Source: Marinobacter daqiaonensis
GTDB taxonomy: Bacteria; Pseudomonadota; Gammaproteobacteria; Pseudomonadales; Oleiphilaceae
Assembly: GCF_900115285.1 (NCBI RefSeq)
Contig: NZ_FOYW01000002.1
Location: 310,001-374,000, forward strand
Direction: 5' to 3'
Length of the DNA stretch: 64,000 bases
The position numbers were made by a program, and so were the translations under genes. The notes below the pieces were generated by a model, which searched no databases, had not been told where the DNA came from, and worked only from the letters and a program-made list of their open reading frames with translations. Of this stretch, positions 8,232 to 16,366 are shown one piece after another. Each line of letters opens with the position of its first letter. Position 1 is the stretch's first letter.

Positions 8232-11200
8232 ATGAGAGGCTTCATCTACGCGGCCATGGATCGAAGCCGCACCTCGCTTCTGCTTCTGCTGTTCCTGCTT
8301 GCCGGTGGCATCACCGCCTTCCTCACCATTCCCAAGGAAGCCAATCCGGATGTAACCATTCCCATGATCTATGTCTCCATGACCCTGGAGGGTGTCAGTC
8401 CGGAAGATGCCGAGCGGCTCCTCGTCCGGCCGATGGAACAGGAGCTGAGGTCACTGGAAGGCGTCAAGGAAATGCGCAGTACCGCCTCGGAAGGCCATGC
8501 ATCAGTGATGCTGGAATTCGATGCCGGATTCAATCCCGATCTGGCACTCCAGGACGTTAGGGAGAAAGTGGACACGGCCCAGGCTGAACTGCCCTCCGAA
8601 GCGGACGAGCCCACGGTCAATGAAATCAATGTGTCGCTGTTCCCGGTTCTCTCCATCGGGCTATCCGGCCCCTTGTCGGAGCGCGAGCTGATCACCGTCG
8701 CCCGGCGTCTGCAGGACGCCATCGAGGGTATTCCGGAAGTCCTTGAGGTGGAGATCGGTGGCGAGCGGGAGGATCTCCTCGAGATTGTGGTGGCGCCCCA
8801 GGTCCTGGAAAGCTACGGCGTGGACTACGATCAGCTCGCTACGCTGGTTGCCCGGAACAACCAGCTGGTGGCGGCGGGAAGTCTTGACACCGGCGCCGGT
8901 CGGCTTGCCATCAAGGTGCCGGGCGTGGTGGAGAACGTGGAGGACGTCCTTGCGATGCCGGTCAAGGTCAGTGGCGACCGGGTGGTGACCTTCGGCGACG
9001 TGGCAGTACTGCAACGAACCTTCAAGGACCCGACCGGGTTCGCCCGCATCAACGGCGAACCGGCGGTGGTGCTGGAGGTGTCAAAGCGCGCCGGCGCCAA
9101 CATCCTGGAAACGGTTGCCAAGGTACGTGGCCTGGTCGAGGCAGCGTCGTCCCGTTTCCCGGAGGGGCTTGAAATTCGCTACACCATGGATCAGTCCCAG
9201 GACGTTCGTAACATCCTCTCTGACCTGCTGAACAATGTCCTCGCCGCCATTGTGCTGGTGGTTATCGTTGTTGTCGCAGCCATGGGACCGCGGTCGGCGA
9301 GCCTGGTGGCCATCACCATTCCCGGTGCTTTTCTGACCGGAATCCTCCTGATCTGGGCCATGGGATACACCCTCAACATTGTTGTGCTGTTCAGCCTGAT
9401 CCTGGTCGCCGGCATGCTGGTGGATGGCGCCATTGTGGTCTCTGAACTGGCGGACCGGAATCTGTCGGAGGGCATGCCGGTGGCGAAAGCCTGGGCGGAG
9501 GCAGCCAGTCGCATGGCGTGGCCCGTGATCGCTTCCACCGCCACCACACTGGCGGTATTCGTGCCGTTGCTTTTCTGGCCCGATACGGTCGGTGAGTTCA
9601 TGAAGTTTCTGCCGATTACCGTCATTGTCTGTCTGACCGCTTCGCTCGCCATGGCTCTGGTGTTCCTGCCGGTTATGGGCGGCGTCAGCGGCGGTCGGAG
9701 AACCCGGCAGCCCGGCGGAGAGGGCCGATTCCTGAAGGGATACCGCTCGGTTCTGCGTCGCCTTCTGAGCTACCCCGGCTTGACCCTTCTGGGAGCCCTG
9801 GTGATCATTGTTTCCATCGGCTGGGCCTACAAATCGTTTAACCACGGCGTGGAGTTCTTTCCCGATGTGGAGCCGGAATCAGCCCAGGTTCAGGTCAGGG
9901 CCAGGGGGGATATGTCCATCCAGGAACGGGATGTCATCGTGCGAGAGGTTGAACGTCGCCTGAGCGGCATGCCGGAAGTGGAGACCCTGTACGGTCGTTC
10001 AATGATCAGTCCGGGCAGTCAGCTGGCGCCAGATGTTATCGGTGTGTTGCAGTTCCAGTTTGTGGACTGGGATCTGCGCCGCCCCGCGTCGGTCATCCTG
10101 GAGCAATTCCGCGAGATTACCGCGGATATGCCAGGCATCGTGCTTGAATTTCGCCAGCAGGAGGATGGTCCCGGCGCCGGCAAGCCCATCGAAATCATGG
10201 TGACCGGCAGTGATTACGAGGCGCTTGATACCTATGTCACCCAGCTCAGGGCCGTCATGGATGACATGGACGGCTTCAAGGATGTGGAAGACGACCGCAG
10301 CCTGCCAGGTATCGAATGGCGCCTGGAGGTCGACCGCGAGGCGGCGGCCAGGTTCGGGACCGATGTGCTGAGTATCGGAAGCTCGGTGCGCCTGGTCACT
10401 AACGGCCTGGTTCTGGCAACCTACCGCCCCGAGGATGTCAGGGATGAGGTGGACATCGCGGTGCGTGTGCCCAATGCCTGGCGGGAACTGGATCAGTTCG
10501 AGCGTCAGACCATTAATACCAGTCGTGGCCAGGTGCCATTGTCACAGTTTGTCAGTCTTGAACCCGCCGAGAAGACCGGTACCATCGCGCGGCTGGACGG
10601 CCAGCGCGCCATTACCGTCAAGGCCGATGTGGCACCGGGTGTAAACGCTGACCGGCAGCTCACTCTGCTGCGGGAAAAATTGCCTGAGTTGCCGGCGTCT
10701 GTCCGTCTGCTCTACGGTGGTGAGGACGAGGAACAACGTCGAACCATGCAGTTCCTCATGACCGCGTTTCTGGTCGCCATCGCCCTGATGGTGCTGATTC
10801 TGGTAACCCAGTTCAACTCGCTCTATCAGACCCTGTTGATCCTGTCCGCCATCGCCTTGTCGACCGCGGGTGTGCTGCTGGGGCTGCTGCTTAACCGTCA
10901 GCCGTTCGGGATCGTCATGGTGGGAATGGGTATCATCGCCCTGGCCGGCATTGTGGTGAATAACAACATCATTCTGATCGATACCTATAACCGGATTCGG
11001 GCAGAAGGTATGAGCCCATTCGATGCGGCCCTGGAAACGGGGTGTCTGCGCCTGAGGCCGGTGCTTCTGACGGCGGGCACCACCATCCTGGGCCTTATCC
11101 CGATGGTGGTCGGAGTGAATGTGGACCTGATCACACCGTCACTTGGCATTAACGCGCCTTCCACCCAGTGGTGGACACAACTTTCCAGCGCTATTGCCGG

Positions 11201-11300
11201 TGGTCTCGCCTTCGCAACCTTACTGACCCTGCTGCTGACGCCAGCCCTGCTGGTTCTCGGAGCGAGATTCGGCCCACCAGGCAGGGAGCCAGTTTCCTGA
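8232..11300 (+). CDS. RND efflux permease (AcrB/HAE1 superfamily)
   Basis: A 1022-residue protein of normal length for HAE-type RND permeases. TM1 follows the start (SRTSLLLLLFLLAGGITAFLTIPKEANPD). Two large periplasmic loops alternate with membrane blocks at about residues 325-490 and 840-1015. The conserved proton-relay region of TM4 is present (LVAGMLVDGAIVVSELADRNL, with Asp in the MLVD motif). TM10-12 include GMGIIALAGIVVNNNIILIDTYNRIR. It exports toxic or amphipathic compounds by proton antiport from the inner membrane together with the adaptor encoded just upstream. The substrate cannot be predicted. Confidence 0.94.
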   Translation: MRGFIYAAMDRSRTSLLLLLFLLAGGITAFLTIPKEANPDVTIPMIYVSMTLEGVSPEDAERLLVRPMEQELRSLEGVKEMRSTASEGHASVMLEFDAGFNPDLALQDVREKVDTAQAELPSEADEPTVNEINVSLFPVLSIGLSGPLSERELITVARRLQDAIEGIPEVLEVEIGGEREDLLEIVVAPQVLESYGVDYDQLATLVARNNQLVAAGSLDTGAGRLAIKVPGVVENVEDVLAMPVKVSGDRVVTFGDVAVLQRTFKDPTGFARINGEPAVVLEVSKRAGANILETVAKVRGLVEAASSRFPEGLEIRYTMDQSQDVRNILSDLLNNVLAAIVLVVIVVVAAMGPRSASLVAITIPGAFLTGILLIWAMGYTLNIVVLFSLILVAGMLVDGAIVVSELADRNLSEGMPVAKAWAEAASRMAWPVIASTATTLAVFVPLLFWPDTVGEFMKFLPITVIVCLTASLAMALVFLPVMGGVSGGRRTRQPGGEGRFLKGYRSVLRRLLSYPGLTLLGALVIIVSIGWAYKSFNHGVEFFPDVEPESAQVQVRARGDMSIQERDVIVREVERRLSGMPEVETLYGRSMISPGSQLAPDVIGVLQFQFVDWDLRRPASVILEQFREITADMPGIVLEFRQQEDGPGAGKPIEIMVTGSDYEALDTYVTQLRAVMDDMDGFKDVEDDRSLPGIEWRLEVDREAAARFGTDVLSIGSSVRLVTNGLVLATYRPEDVRDEVDIAVRVPNAWRELDQFERQTINTSRGQVPLSQFVSLEPAEKTGTIARLDGQRAITVKADVAPGVNADRQLTLLREKLPELPASVRLLYGGEDEEQRRTMQFLMTAFLVAIALMVLILVTQFNSLYQTLLILSAIALSTAGVLLGLLLNRQPFGIVMVGMGIIALAGIVVNNNIILIDTYNRIRAEGMSPFDAALETGCLRLRPVLLTAGTTILGLIPMVVGVNVDLITPSLGINAPSTQWWTQLSSAIAGGLAFATLLTLLLTPALLVLGARFGPPGREPVS

Positions 11301-11335
11301 TGCAGGAAGACTCCCGGTGGGTGCCTCGGGAGATA

Positions 11336-12208
11336 TCAGTTGGTTGCCTGAGCCGGTAAGGGGGTTTCTCCACTCTCTTTACTGGCCTCGTCGGGGCCCA
11401 GCAGGTGCGGGTATTCACTGGCAAGGGCCTGTCGTTTTTCCTCCCGTTGCTCCGGCGTCAGGTTCGGATCGGCCTGAATTTCCATTACTTCAAGGGTGTA
11501 GCGCGTGAGCTTTTCCTCACGACCGTAAAGCTGTTCCGCCAGTTCCGGGCCCAGGTGAGTGCGGCGCAGCCTGGCAACCTGTTCGTAGTCGTCCTTCAGT
11601 GAGGCAGGGTCTGCCCTGACAGCCAGCGTGTCGGAGATTTCCTTGAAGGCGTTGCTATACCGAAAGAATTTTTCGGCGATGTCGACCGCCTGTTCGCCTG
11701 CCGGCCCTTCCAGGCCCGCCGCGATCAGGGTCTTGAGCTGGGCCAGCTGTTCTTCGTTCATTTGCGGTCCGGCATCCAGAAAGGCCTGCTCCAGAATCGT
11801 CTGGGCGTTTTCATTGATCACTACCTGGCCGTCCTCACCGATTTCCACACGGCTCAGGGCAATCGCAATCTGCTCAAGCCCGAAGGGAATATCCAGCGAG
11901 GGAACATCCTCGGCTGGTTCGGTCTCGACTGTCTCGGGTGTCTGGTCGGCGGTCAGAAGGGACTCAGAAAACAGTGGCGCTTCACCGGACTCGGCGGCCG
12001 GCTCCGCTTCCTTCTGAACCTGGGCCTGCGCGGTCTCGTACTCATTGCTGGCCTGGGGGGCAGGCTCCGGCATCATGGCCCTGCCACCAATCCAGATGGC
12101 GGCGGCGACACCAGTGAGAGCCAGTGCGCCAATGCCCAGCAATGTGGTCCTGGAAGACCCCCTGGGCTCCGTCTTCGGTTGCCGCGACTTGCCAACCCGT
12201 GTGCTCAT
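11336..12208 (-). CDS. Lipase-specific foldase (lipase secretion chaperone, LifO/LimK family)
   Basis: A 290-residue protein. An N-terminal membrane anchor (LLGIGALALTGVAAAIWIGG, residues 24-43) is followed by an acidic, Ala/Pro/Glu-rich linker. The helical domain that wraps around lipase comes next. LEQAFLDAGPQMNEEQL stands where foldases have the RxxFDYxLSAxGE motif, so the classical motif is eroded. The C-terminal half matches the family well (RRTHLGPELAEQLYGREEKLTRYTLEVMEI and LTPEQREEKRQAL). It would fold a secreted lipase in the periplasm. Its ATG overlaps the stop of the AraC gene (ATGA), so the two are translationally coupled. No lipase gene is next to it, which is unusual for this family. 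Confidence 0.75.
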   Translation of the reverse strand: MSTRVGKSRQPKTEPRGSSRTTLLGIGALALTGVAAAIWIGGRAMMPEPAPQASNEYETAQAQVQKEAEPAAESGEAPLFSESLLTADQTPETVETEPAEDVPSLDIPFGLEQIAIALSRVEIGEDGQVVINENAQTILEQAFLDAGPQMNEEQLAQLKTLIAAGLEGPAGEQAVDIAEKFFRYSNAFKEISDTLAVRADPASLKDDYEQVARLRRTHLGPELAEQLYGREEKLTRYTLEVMEIQADPNLTPEQREEKRQALASEYPHLLGPDEASKESGETPLPAQATN

Positions 12209-13269
12209 GGCATCAGCTCCTCAATGCCCTGTCGTTCACGGATATGGGAAATGGTGGTGCCGGCCCACTTCTTCATGGCACGCCGCAGGCTGGAGGCGCA
12301 GGAAAAACCGACAATTTCCGCCACTTCATCAACGCTCAGGGCCGACGCCCGCAACTGGTGAGTGGCGATTTCCATGCGCACGGAGTGCAGTAGCTTGCGG
12401 AAGGAGGTCTTTTCACTGGCGAGCCGCCGGGTCAGCGACCGGGGAGGCATCTGCATGCCCTGTGCCACATGTTCCAGATCGATATTTGGGTTGAAGTGGG
12501 CCCGTACATGCCAGCGCACACGGTCAGTGAAGCTGATATCCACTGGTGCCTGGTTCAGCTCCTGTTCACACTGCTGGATCAGTTTTCGGTATGCGCGGCG
12601 CCGGTAAGGCCGGAAATGCTTGATGACGTAGGCGTAATCGGCCGAGATGGCAGACTTTTCGGCGCCGAAGGCAACCGATTTGCAGGGCAGAGCCCCATAC
12701 AGGTCCACGTGGGCCGGCTCGGCATAGTCCAGGGTAATGTGCACATCGGTGTCCCTGGTGTCCGGGTTGCCGCACAGGGTCCATAGCCTGGCAGTCATGG
12801 CGACCCTGAATTCCACCGTGAACAGGCGTATATCGTCATCGAAAACGTCGTCTGCGGCGTAGACCAATGGGTCCACGACCCGACGGTTGCAATCAATGTA
12901 GGTCGTAGGGCGGGATACCATCAGGGCGTAATAGGGCTGGGCTATGACCAGGTAACGGCGAAACGCCTCTCCAGCTTCCTTGAGACTTGGACTGGAGTGA
13001 ATGATGTAGCCCAGGGTGCCCCAGAAGCTCCAGTCCATTTCCATACCCGTGATCAGGCCAAGCCCCGGTTTGCGGCAGTGGTGGATTCCGTTTCGGACCA
13101 GGGTCTGCTGTTGGAGGTAGCTGATCCGAATGTCCTGCATGTCAAACATCGCAGGGGAGATGCCGGTGCCTTTCAGCAGGTCCGTGAGGTTGGCGCCGTG
13201 GCGGGTAAAAACCTCGATAAATCCGAGCGGGTGCAGGTGAAGCGGGATCACCCTGGCGTTGAAGTCCAT
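12205..13269 (-). CDS. AraC family transcriptional regulator (OruR/ArgR-type)
   Basis: A 354-residue regulator with the N-terminal 'arabinose-binding-like' domain common in Pseudomonas-type AraC proteins (GLGLITGMEMDWSFWGTLGYIIHSSPSLKEAGEAFRRYL). The C-terminal pair of helix-turn-helices runs from about residue 250 (DLEHVAQGMQMPPRSLTRRLASEKTSFRKLLHSVRMEIA, then SVDEVAEIVGFSCASSLRRAMKKWAG). I prefer the ATG at 13269, preceded by AAGGGG, over a TTG eight codons upstream. Its stop codon overlaps the start of the lipase foldase gene, which suggests it controls lipase production or lipid use. The ligand is unknown. Confidence 0.88.
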   Translation of the reverse strand: MDFNARVIPLHLHPLGFIEVFTRHGANLTDLLKGTGISPAMFDMQDIRISYLQQQTLVRNGIHHCRKPGLGLITGMEMDWSFWGTLGYIIHSSPSLKEAGEAFRRYLVIAQPYYALMVSRPTTYIDCNRRVVDPLVYAADDVFDDDIRLFTVEFRVAMTARLWTLCGNPDTRDTDVHITLDYAEPAHVDLYGALPCKSVAFGAEKSAISADYAYVIKHFRPYRRRAYRKLIQQCEQELNQAPVDISFTDRVRWHVRAHFNPNIDLEHVAQGMQMPPRSLTRRLASEKTSFRKLLHSVRMEIATHQLRASALSVDEVAEIVGFSCASSLRRAMKKWAGTTISHIRERQGIEELMP

Positions 13270-13427
13270 TTGGAGAGCCCCTTGGTTTGTCAACGGTATT
13301 GTTGTGGCGGCATTGTAACCGTTTTTATCAGTGTGCCCCTTTTCTCATCGGGGAAACAGGAACCCCTTAACAAAATGACTGGATGGCGCCGGGAATGGTG
13401 CCCCGTCTGGTTTCGCTGAGTTAATCA

Positions 13428-14609
13428 TCAGGCAACGTTCCCGGCGGCAACCCCGGAGGCCCAGGCCCACTGGAAGTTGTGCCCGCCCAGATGGCCCGTT
13501 ACGTCCACCACCTCGCCAATAAGATAGAGCCCGGGTTGGTCGCTGGCCTCCATGGTGCGAGAGGAGAGCTGGCGGGTGTCGACGCCACCAAGGGTGACCT
13601 CCGCCGTCCGGTATCCTTCGGTGCCGGCAGGCGTCAGTGTCCAGCCGGAGAGGGTGTCGGCAATGGCGTCAAGCTCGTGGTTGCGGTACTCCTGCAATGG
13701 TCGCGACCAGCCATATTGCAGGGCGAAAGCCTGGGCGAAGCGCTTGGGCAAAAACTGGGACAGGTATCGCTCCACCGTCTGGCCAGGCTGTTGTCGTCTC
13801 AGAGTACGAAGCCCCCCGTGAGGGTCATGAGCCGGCAACAGATTGATGGACAGGGAATCACCGGGGTGCCAGAAGCTTGAAATCTGAAGCATGGCAGGTC
13901 CACTCAGTCCACGGTGGGTAACCAGCATGGGTTCCCGGAACCGCTCGTTGTTGCAGCTCACCTCCACCGGGCAGCTGATACCGGCGAGGGGGGCCAGGTG
14001 AGCCTTGAGTTCTGCATGCAGGGTAAAAGGTACAAGACCGGCGCGGGTGGGCACGATCGGGAGACCGAACTGTCGAGCGAGCTCATAACCGAATCCACTT
14101 GCGCCCATGGTGGGTATCGACAGCCCGCCGGTTGCGATAACAAGGGCTTCGCATTCCACTGGCCCGGCACTGGTTTCGAGCCGATATCCGGCGGCTGTGG
14201 TGGTAACCCCCGTGACTCCCGTCTTCATTCTTATCTCGACTCCGGCCCAGTCGCATTCCGTAAGGAGCATGTCGAGAATTTCCCTGGCGCTGTGCCTGCA
14301 GAACAGTTGCCCTGCCGCTTTCTCCTCGTGCTCGATACCATGGCGCTCCACCAGTTCCAGGAAATCGTGTGGGGTGTAACGTTTCAGGGCGGAGATGCAA
14401 AAATGGGGATTCTCTGACAGGAAATTGGCCGGCGAACTGTTGAGGTTGGTGAAATTGCAGCGTCCGCCCCCGGACATCAGGATTTTCTTGCCCGGCTTGT
14501 TGGCGTGATCAAGCACCAGCACGCGGCGCCCCCGGTAGCCGGCGGTGGCGGCACACATCAAACCGGCGGCACCGGCCCCGATAATCACCACATCATGGGT
14601 CTGGGCCAT
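13428..14609 (-). CDS. BaiN/HI0933 family FAD-dependent oxidoreductase
   Basis: A 393-residue flavoprotein. It starts with the dinucleotide-binding motif DVVIIGAGAAGLMCAATAGYRGRRVLVLDHANKPGKKILMSGGGRCNFTN, which is diagnostic for the HI0933/BaiN family. A second motif ALVIATGGLSIPTMGASGFGYELA lies near residue 155. The C-terminus has the FAD-contacting block GLYLIGEVVDVTGHLGGHNFQWAWASG. Family members are cytoplasmic flavoenzymes of mostly unknown substrate; BaiN itself acts in bile-acid dehydroxylation, which need not apply here. It is a single gene reading toward the AraC gene. Confidence 0.92.
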   Translation of the reverse strand: MAQTHDVVIIGAGAAGLMCAATAGYRGRRVLVLDHANKPGKKILMSGGGRCNFTNLNSSPANFLSENPHFCISALKRYTPHDFLELVERHGIEHEEKAAGQLFCRHSAREILDMLLTECDWAGVEIRMKTGVTGVTTTAAGYRLETSAGPVECEALVIATGGLSIPTMGASGFGYELARQFGLPIVPTRAGLVPFTLHAELKAHLAPLAGISCPVEVSCNNERFREPMLVTHRGLSGPAMLQISSFWHPGDSLSINLLPAHDPHGGLRTLRRQQPGQTVERYLSQFLPKRFAQAFALQYGWSRPLQEYRNHELDAIADTLSGWTLTPAGTEGYRTAEVTLGGVDTRQLSSRTMEASDQPGLYLIGEVVDVTGHLGGHNFQWAWASGVAAGNVA

Positions 14610-14871
14610 GGATTATAAGCTCTCCGTAAACGGTCCTGGCGGATCAGGAGGAGCGCCAGTATAACGCCGGCAAAGATGGATGTCGTGGAACCGAGCCTTC
14701 CGATCCATTGTCAAAGGATGTGAAATATAGGTTTGGGGCAGTCTTCAGATTTACATTGACCCGGATTTTCCAGACACTCGTGTATGTTCTGTTTGTCATA
14801 ATAACAACCGGGGCGTTCCGGCCCCCGATCACGTGCCGGTGTTACTGAAGCGCTATCAAGTGGAGATAACC

Positions 14872-15816
14872 ATGAAAGTCGGCCTTATCGTAGACTCTGC
14901 CTGCGATCTTCCCCATGAGTTCATCAGGAAACATGGCATCTTTATCCTTCCCCTGACGGCGAAAATCGATAACAGGACCTTTGTCGACGACCACGATCCC
15001 GCCACCACCCAGGACTTTTACGACCAGGGCCTTCTGGACAAGGGCCATCAAGCGGAAACCGAGGCCTTTTCCGCCGAGCAGATCCGTGACCTTTTCCTGC
15101 AGAAAATCGTACCGAATTATGATGTGGCGATATGCGAGACGGTTGACCGGTCCCGCAGCAAGATCTACGAAAATGCCACGGAAGCCATGAATATGGTAAT
15201 GGCCCAGGCCAACACCGTTCGTGCGCAGGCGGGTATCGAGGGTAACTTCACAATGCGTGTTATTGACAGCAAACAGCTGTTCGCAGGGCAGGGGCTGCTG
15301 GCGGCCTACACCCTCGGCCTGCTGGAGAAGGGGCTGTCCAAGAATGCCCTCCGGCACCAGGTGGAAACATTCTCGCAGAAGCTGTGGATCTGCGTGGTGC
15401 CACGGGACCTGCACTACATCCGCGAGCGGGCACGGCGCCGGGGGGACAAGAGTGTATCCGGTGTCGCGGCGTTCCTCGGCAAGGCCCTCAATATCACACC
15501 GGTAATCTGGGGAAGAGGCTCGGTTGGCAAACCCGCAGCCAAGACCCGCTCCATGGATGCCGCGGTGGAGAAAGTGATGGATTATGCAGTGCGCCGCATC
15601 CAGGCGGGGCTGCTGACGCCGACGGTGTCGCTTTCCTGCGGTATGAACTGGGACGAAATTGAGGCCCTGCCGGGGCTGGACCGGCTTAAGCAGGCCTGCG
15701 CCGATAACGGCGTCGAACTGCTGTTGTCCCGTATGGGCATCACCAGCAGCATCTATATTGGCCCGGGCAGTATCTGTCTGTCCCTCGCAGCGGAGGATCA
15801 CGAGTTCGAGGACTGA
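14872..15816 (+). CDS. DegV family fatty-acid-binding protein
   Basis: A 314-residue protein starting MKVGLIVDSACDLPHEFI, the hallmark DegV N-terminus (VDSxCDLP). ATG 14872 follows GGAG; an in-frame ATG 13 codons upstream has no good ribosome site. The middle contains IDSKQLFAGQGLLAAYTL and the domain-2 region LWICVVPRDLHYIRERARRRGDKSVSGVAAFLGKALNITPVIWGRG. The C-terminus has LLSRMGITSSIYIGPGSICLSL, where the family binds the carboxylate end of a fatty acid. Firmicute homologues (FakB) present fatty acids to the kinase FakA. No FakA partner is visible here, so its role in this organism is uncertain. Confidence 0.9.
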   Translation: MKVGLIVDSACDLPHEFIRKHGIFILPLTAKIDNRTFVDDHDPATTQDFYDQGLLDKGHQAETEAFSAEQIRDLFLQKIVPNYDVAICETVDRSRSKIYENATEAMNMVMAQANTVRAQAGIEGNFTMRVIDSKQLFAGQGLLAAYTLGLLEKGLSKNALRHQVETFSQKLWICVVPRDLHYIRERARRRGDKSVSGVAAFLGKALNITPVIWGRGSVGKPAAKTRSMDAAVEKVMDYAVRRIQAGLLTPTVSLSCGMNWDEIEALPGLDRLKQACADNGVELLLSRMGITSSIYIGPGSICLSLAAEDHEFED

Positions 15817-15842
15817 ATCCGGGGTTGTCAGAAGCTGTCAGT

Positions 15843-15870
15843 AAAAAGGGGAGCCGAAGCTCCCCTTTCC
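15843..15870. terminator. Bidirectional terminator between degV-like gene and fdxA
   Basis: AAAGGGGAGC at 15845-15854 pairs with GCTCCCCTTT at 15859-15868 around a CGAA tetraloop. It gives a T-run on the plus strand and, by the A-run at 15843-15847, a U-run on the minus strand. It serves both convergent genes. Confidence 0.88.
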
Positions 15871-15892
15871 ATTTGTGACAATCCGACCGGTA

Positions 15893-16216
15893 TCAGCGCT
15901 CCAGGTACTTGAGCTTGTCCGGCTTGCCGTCCCACTCTTCCGCGTCCGGCAGGGGGTCTTTCTTTTCAGTGATGTTTGGCCACTTCCCCGCGAGCTCCGC
16001 GTTGAGCTCGACAAACGGTTCCTGGCCCGCGGGCAGCTCATCTTCGGAAAATATTGCCTCGGCCGGGCACTCCGGCTCACAGAGTGCACAGTCGATGCAC
16101 TCGTCCGGGTCAATCACCAGAAAGTTCGGGCCCTCGTAGAAGCAGTCGACCGGACATACTTCCACGCAGTCCGTATATTTGCACTTGATGCAGTTGTCAG
16201 TAACCACAAAGGTCAT
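15893..16216 (-). CDS. fdxA: Seven-iron ferredoxin FdxA
   Basis: A 107-residue ferredoxin. The N-terminal cluster ligands Cys9, Cys17 and Cys21 ([17 protein letters not shown]) and the second set Cys40, Cys43, Cys46 and Cys50 ([12 protein letters not shown]) fit a [3Fe-4S]/[4Fe-4S] ferredoxin of the Azotobacter FdI/Pseudomonas FdxA type. The acidic C-terminal extension is of the usual length. ATG 16216 is preceded by AGGAAC. A TATAAT box on the minus strand at 16299-16304 could be its -10. The neighbour mutS upstream on the same strand is the standard Pseudomonas-type arrangement. Confidence 0.96.
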   Translation of the reverse strand: MTFVVTDNCIKCKYTDCVEVCPVDCFYEGPNFLVIDPDECIDCALCEPECPAEAIFSEDELPAGQEPFVELNAELAGKWPNITEKKDPLPDAEEWDGKPDKLKYLER

Positions 16217-16298
16217 AATCAGGTTCCTGGTCTGGTGGTCTGTCTCATCAGCGGGCGTTGTGAACGTTGTCGAACCTGTCCTCGCCCGTCTTCTGAAC

Positions 16299-16304
16299 AT
16301 TATA
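16299..16304 (-). promoter_or_regulatory. Candidate -10 box (TATAAT) for fdxA
   Basis: A perfect TATAAT on the minus strand, 82 bases before the fdxA start, in the fdxA-mutS gap. The -35 region at 17 bases spacing is weak, so this is a suggestion only. Confidence 0.4.
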
Positions 16305-16366
16305 AATTGGCGTGCGATATTGTAGGGAGGCCCTGGCGCTGCCGCAAGCGCCGGGACGCTATAACG

